A stretch of 10,396 bases of DNA. Source: Chloroflexota bacterium. Its GTDB lineage: Bacteria; Chloroflexota; Anaerolineae; B4-G1. The position numbers were made by a program, and so were the translations under genes. Positions 7,849-10,396 of this stretch are shown here, in pieces. The notes beneath the pieces were generated by a model. It was not told where the DNA came from, did no database searches, and worked only from the letters and a program-made list of their open reading frames with translations. The stretch lies in contig JAUVSX010000063.1 of the NCBI GenBank assembly GCA_030596915.1, positions 1-10,396 on the forward strand, read 5' to 3'. Position 1 is the first letter of the stretch, and the number at the start of each line of letters is the position of its first letter.

Positions 7849-8300
7849 GGGGGGTCCTCGTCTTTGGAGTGTGTGGGGGTGGGCGTTTGGGGGGCGTTGT
7901 CGGGAGAGGGTTCACGGAGTCTGGATGGGCCGCGCCAGGCGTTGGGGTTGGCCATCATGTTCACCAGGCCACCGATGACGTTCTCGTAGGTAGCACATAG
8001 TTCGTCGCGCGCTTCTTGGTCGATGTGGCCGCAATCGAGAGCGAAATCCAACCAAGGTTGCGTCTCGGCCGCCTCGCTATCGGAGTCGCTCAGCTTGCTG
8101 ACAAAGTCGGCCGGGTACCTTCGCTTGCGCCAGGCCTCGGCGATGTTGGCACAGACCGAGCGCGAGGAACGGCGAATCTGGTCGGTGAGCGAGTAGCGTT
8201 TCTCCTTCGGCCAGTCCTTCGATAGCTCGTAGATGCGGCCCGCTGCTGCAAAGGCCTGCTGATACACCCGCAGCTCCCTGAAGTGCCTCACCAGCGCCAT
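7836..8300 (-). CDS. Four-helix-bundle protein (23S rRNA intervening-sequence family)
   Basis: A 154-residue protein; residues 1-120 match the family pattern, with FRELRVYQQAF (7-17), IYELSKDWP (23-31), YSLTDQIRRSSRSVCANIAEAW (36-57), SDSEAAETQPWLDFALDCGHID (73-94) and a final helix at about 97-117. Members are small, helical, oligomeric and often encoded as stand-alone or inserted genes; the molecular role is unclear. Residues 122-154 are a Pro/Ser/Thr-rich tail outside the usual ~120-residue length. It is encoded by the GT/CA-rich flanking repeat and runs 13 bases into the response regulator gene, so the tail is probably fortuitous read-through. G-rich sequence (GGGGG, TAGG) before the ATG could serve as ribosome-binding site. 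It is an odd occupant of a kinase-regulator pair. Confidence 0.9.
   Translation of the reverse strand: MALVRHFRELRVYQQAFAAAGRIYELSKDWPKEKRYSLTDQIRRSSRSVCANIAEAWRKRRYPADFVSKLSDSDSEAAETQPWLDFALDCGHIDQEARDELCATYENVIGGLVNMMANPNAWRGPSRLREPSPDNAPQTPTPTHSKDEDPPCAS
7866..7885. repeat. Left imperfect inverted repeat of the four-helix-bundle cassette
   Basis: The plus strand reads GGAGTGTGTGGGGGTGGGCG. It matches the reverse complement of 8338-8357 at 17 of 20 positions. It lies inside the tail codons of the four-helix-bundle gene, just upstream of the response regulator start. Both arms are low-complexity GT/CA sequence, so the pairing may be compositional. Confidence 0.45.
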
Positions 8301-8337
8301 GGCCTACCCCCTACTCCCATACTCCCTCACTCTCTCA

Positions 8338-8357
8338 CGCCCACACACCCACACTCC
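8338..8357. repeat. Right imperfect inverted repeat of the four-helix-bundle cassette
   Basis: The plus strand reads CGCCCACACACCCACACTCC, partner of 7866-7885. It is part of a CA/CT-rich tract (about 8306-8370) between the kinase stop and the four-helix-bundle start. That tract also holds two direct copies of ACTCCCTCAC at 8321-8330 and 8353-8362. Confidence 0.45.
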
Positions 8358-8370
8358 CTCACACTCCCGC

Positions 8371-9417
8371 TCAAACGGGGATCCTAACCACAACCACCAC
8401 TCCCCGCGGCTCGTTCGCTTTCACTTCCAACCCACGCCCATACATCTTGCGCAGGCGCTCGTCCACGTTGCGCAGCCCGTGGCCAGCGCTATCGCCAATG
8501 TGGTTGGCTGGCGGCATACCCGGACCCTGGTCTGCGATTATGACCACCACCCCGCCGTCAACGGACCCGACGCGGATGTCGAGGGCGATGCTGCCGTCGT
8601 TTCCGTGACCGTGTTGGACCGCGTTCTCCACGAGCGGCTGGAGGATCAGGCTGGGCACAGGTATCGATAGCGCCCCCGCGTCGATCTCGCGGGTGACCCG
8701 AAGCCGCTCGCCGAAACGGGCCCGCTCGATCTCCAGGTAGTCGTTCACGAAGGCCAGCTCTTCTTCCAGCGATACCTGCCCCCTATCGCTGCTGGCCAGA
8801 ACGTATCGAAACATCTCGGCCAGCCGCTCGACCGACGATTCCGCCAGCGCGGGGTCAGTGTGTATCAGCGCCGCGATGGTATTGAGGGTATTGAAGAAGA
8901 AATGGGGACTCATCTGGGCCTTGAGCGCCTTCAGCTCGGCCTCCGTCGCCAGAGCCCGCAACTCTTGTGCCACACGCTCCTTGTCCATCAGTCGGCGGTA
9001 GTAGCGCAGCCCCATCTCCGCGCCGTGGAGGATGGGAAAAGCGAGCACGATGCCGGCAAAGAGCAGCCACGAGGCTGTGGGCTCGATGTTGAAGCCAAAG
9101 AGGTACCCGCAAACAACGAGCGCCAGCAGCGCGCCCAGGAGGTGCCCGGCGACGGAGACGAACATCTCCGTCTCCAGCCGCAGCCAGTCCTGGGGTATGC
9201 GTTTCAGGTGGGGGTAGACGAACGTGCGATCCAGTTTCCAGAAGAGCGCCAGGGGGCCTGTTACGGCCAGCCCGGTGCCGACGGCGCTCAGATCCCAACG
9301 GCCCGTCGCATAGGCGACGCCGATCGTAGCGCCGACGAAGGGAGTGAGAATTTGATGCACGATGGTCCTGGCGAGCCTGTCCTTCCTCTGGCCGCCGAGT
9401 TGGGTTCCCTCGTGCAT
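8371..9417 (-). CDS. LytS/YehU-type membrane sensor histidine kinase
   Basis: A 348-residue integral membrane kinase. The N-terminal 135 residues give about four membrane segments (near 20-40, 44-61, 87-108 and 115-133) and no PAS, GAF or HAMP domain, so the signal may be sensed in or at the membrane. A helix follows (about 145-170), then the His_kinase (PF06580-type) H-box MSPHFFFNTLNTI with H172. The ATPase part has the N-box PLVENAVQHG with N265, the G1 box DQGPGM (296-301) and the G2 box GHGLRNVDERL (312-322). It should pass phosphate to D53 of the LytTR regulator. The ATG at 9417 is chosen because AGAGAG lies eight bases ahead; a GTG three codons upstream (9426) is the alternative and would give 351 residues. 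Confidence 0.94.
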   Translation of the reverse strand: MHEGTQLGGQRKDRLARTIVHQILTPFVGATIGVAYATGRWDLSAVGTGLAVTGPLALFWKLDRTFVYPHLKRIPQDWLRLETEMFVSVAGHLLGALLALVVCGYLFGFNIEPTASWLLFAGIVLAFPILHGAEMGLRYYRRLMDKERVAQELRALATEAELKALKAQMSPHFFFNTLNTIAALIHTDPALAESSVERLAEMFRYVLASSDRGQVSLEEELAFVNDYLEIERARFGERLRVTREIDAGALSIPVPSLILQPLVENAVQHGHGNDGSIALDIRVGSVDGGVVVIIADQGPGMPPANHIGDSAGHGLRNVDERLRKMYGRGLEVKANEPRGVVVVVRIPV

Positions 9418-9440
9418 TGCGATCACTCTCTAGACGGGCG

Positions 9441-9475
9441 GGGGCAAGCGTCGACCGCACGCGGTCGGCCGCCCC
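9441..9475. repeat. Extragenic hairpin between methyltransferase and kinase genes
   Basis: An inner stem of 8 bp (9450-9457 with 9462-9469, one G-T pair) around a CACG loop is extended by an outer GGGGC/GCCCC stem (9441-9445 with 9471-9475). On the minus strand the right edge reads GTAGGGGCGGCCGACCGC, the style of dispersed extragenic palindromes in many GC-rich genomes. It lacks a T-tract, so it is a poor intrinsic terminator, though it may weaken read-through from the methyltransferase gene. Confidence 0.5.
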
Positions 9476-9499
9476 TACGATCCAGCGGGTCGGCTGCCT

Positions 9500-10183
9500 T
9501 CACCCGATCTCTTCAGGTCTCGCCAGGTCTGACTTCCGGGCGGTGGCGGTGCAGGTGTTCATCAGTCCCGGAACCGGATTGAGCCCCTCGTCATACGTGT
9601 AGTGCTCCAGACACAGACCGTTTTGGGCCAGGCAGGTATGGAGTGCCGTTTCCTCCAGTAGATCGAACCGAGGCAGCAGCCGTCTCAACAGGCGTCCGAT
9701 CCGCGCGGACGCGACCACATCGGTGAAGACGAACCAGCCGCCCGGCTTCAGCATACGGGCCATCTCGGCCACCGCCCCTCGCCACCCACGGGGGATATGG
9801 TGCAGCACCCCGAAGGAGAAGACGGCGTCGAACATCGCGTCGTCCTCAAACGGCATCGTCCGTGCGTCCACAACGCGGAACTCGACTCGCCCCTCAAGAT
9901 CGGCCAATCGCTCCCGGGCCACAGCGACCTGCGCCGGGTCGTAGTCCGTGGCGACGACCTGGGCATTGTACCGCTCGACCAACAGTCGCGCCAGCGCTCC
10001 CTGCCCACAGCCGACCTCCAGGCAGCGCGGCTGGGGCGGCAGGCTAACCCGCTCGAGCAGCGCCGTCGCCACCCGCACGGTGTTCTGCGCGTGTTCGGCG
10101 CTGTTCATCACCCGTTTCTCGACGCCCGTCAGCTTCATAACCCGTCTGGTGAACCAGTTGTCCCTGCGATGTGATGTCGTCAT
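9500..10183 (-). CDS. Class I SAM-dependent methyltransferase (Methyltransf_11/25-like)
   Basis: A 227-residue cytoplasmic protein expected to transfer a methyl group from S-adenosylmethionine. Motif I is LEVGCGQG (55-62), the acidic residue after beta-2 is D80 in VVATDYDP, VVDA has D106, the FDAVFSFGVLHHI segment is 118-130, and LKPGGWFVFTDV (145-156) is the post-catalytic strand typical of UbiE/COQ5-like enzymes. The substrate cannot be told. The ATG at 10183 is chosen over an upstream in-frame start (10303) because GGAGG lies eight bases before it, and because the upstream 40 codons are Arg-rich shadow sequence of the overlapping membrane-protein gene. It shares ATGA with that gene's stop, so the two are probably translationally coupled. 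Confidence 0.92.
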   Translation of the reverse strand: MTTSHRRDNWFTRRVMKLTGVEKRVMNSAEHAQNTVRVATALLERVSLPPQPRCLEVGCGQGALARLLVERYNAQVVATDYDPAQVAVARERLADLEGRVEFRVVDARTMPFEDDAMFDAVFSFGVLHHIPRGWRGAVAEMARMLKPGGWFVFTDVVASARIGRLLRRLLPRFDLLEETALHTCLAQNGLCLEHYTYDEGLNPVPGLMNTCTATARKSDLARPEEIG

Positions 10184-10396
10184 CCGATCAACCTCCAATT
10201 CTTGATCAGCACGATCAGTCCGTAGACGCCGGCCCCGAACAGGATGCAGTCCTCGTAGCAGTCGAGCGCGCCGAAACACGAGGGCAGCGCCAGCAGCGCC
10301 CACGGCAGGAGCGCAATGAAGACCGTCTTACCCACCCTGGGCGCGGCCGCGGGGACCAGAGCGATGGCGAAGACGGTGAGCGGACAAGGGAACAGG
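10180..10396 (-). CDS. C-terminal part of a small integral membrane protein (possibly DUF6064-like), 5' end outside window
   Basis: A minus-strand frame open from the window edge encodes 71 residues and ends in TGA at 10182-10180. It starts LFPCPLTVFAIALV, with hydrophobic stretches at about 5-18, 23-42 and 51-65, and ends VYGLIVLIKNWRLIG. The short loop GALDCYEDCILFGAG between the last two helices, and the PCPLTVF opening, recall the C-terminal end of DUF6064-type membrane proteins; that assignment is from memory and tentative. The frame has no start codon in the window and is therefore partial. Its stop overlaps the methyltransferase ATG (ATGA), arguing for one operon. Confidence 0.7.
   Translation of the reverse strand, partial: LFPCPLTVFAIALVPAAAPRVGKTVFIALLPWALLALPSCFGALDCYEDCILFGAGVYGLIVLIKNWRLIG
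10192..10196 (-). promoter_or_regulatory. Shine-Dalgarno deciding the methyltransferase start
   Basis: GGAGG on the minus strand, eight bases before the ATG at 10183-10181 and inside the last codons of the upstream gene. It supports this start over the in-frame one 40 codons upstream. Confidence 0.75.

Noticed and set aside
7836..8300. The four-helix-bundle protein as an Avd-type accessory protein of a diversity-generating retroelement
   Set aside because: The fold class is related, but no reverse transcriptase or template/variable repeat pair is present in the window, and the sequence fits the 23S IVS family directly.
8860..9582. A 240-codon plus-strand frame opposite the histidine kinase
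   Set aside because: The opposite strand encodes a kinase with all expected boxes; this frame is low in hydrophobic order, has no motif and continues through the intergenic hairpin.

Overview
The window is a GC-rich bacterial chromosome segment in which every well-supported gene lies on the minus strand. The best guess for the host is a Chloroflexota (Anaerolineae-like) bacterium. The clues are a very large secreted protein made of 'SLALD..GRPHISYYD' propeller repeats and CARDB-like modules, ending in a YLPLVMR C-terminus as many Chloroflexota secreted proteins do, plus GTAGGGGC-type extragenic hairpin repeats. This is inference from style, not a phylogenetic result.

Layout in the direction of transcription (right to left): (1) the 3' end of a small integral membrane protein gene (10396-10180), whose stop overlaps the start of (2) a class I SAM-dependent methyltransferase (10183-9500). 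(3) A short spacer carries a strong hairpin (about 9441-9475). (4) A LytS/YehU-type membrane sensor histidine kinase follows (9417-8371). (5) A four-helix-bundle (23S rRNA intervening-sequence family) gene (8300-7836) is wedged between kinase and regulator and is bounded by imperfect GT-rich inverted repeats. (6) Next is a LytTR-family response regulator (7848-7105). (7) A 642-bp non-coding stretch (7104-6463) holds hairpins, a 48-bp tandem duplication, a possible plus-strand gene remnant and a good promoter. (8) Last is a 2,116-residue secreted multidomain protein (6462-112) with a gingipain-like (peptidase family C25) catalytic domain.

The kinase and LytTR regulator form an apparently complete two-component system. 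The exported C25-type protein downstream has its own promoter and ribosome-binding site, so it is probably a separate transcription unit; it could be a target of the regulator, but no binding site was identified. The two most notable architectures are the C25 fold, which appears to be interrupted by a six-repeat FG-GAP/VCBS-like propeller lying between its N-terminal half and its His/Cys dyad, and the four-helix-bundle gene that looks like a small cassette inserted into a kinase-regulator pair. No tRNA, rRNA, CRISPR array, transposase or reverse transcriptase was seen.
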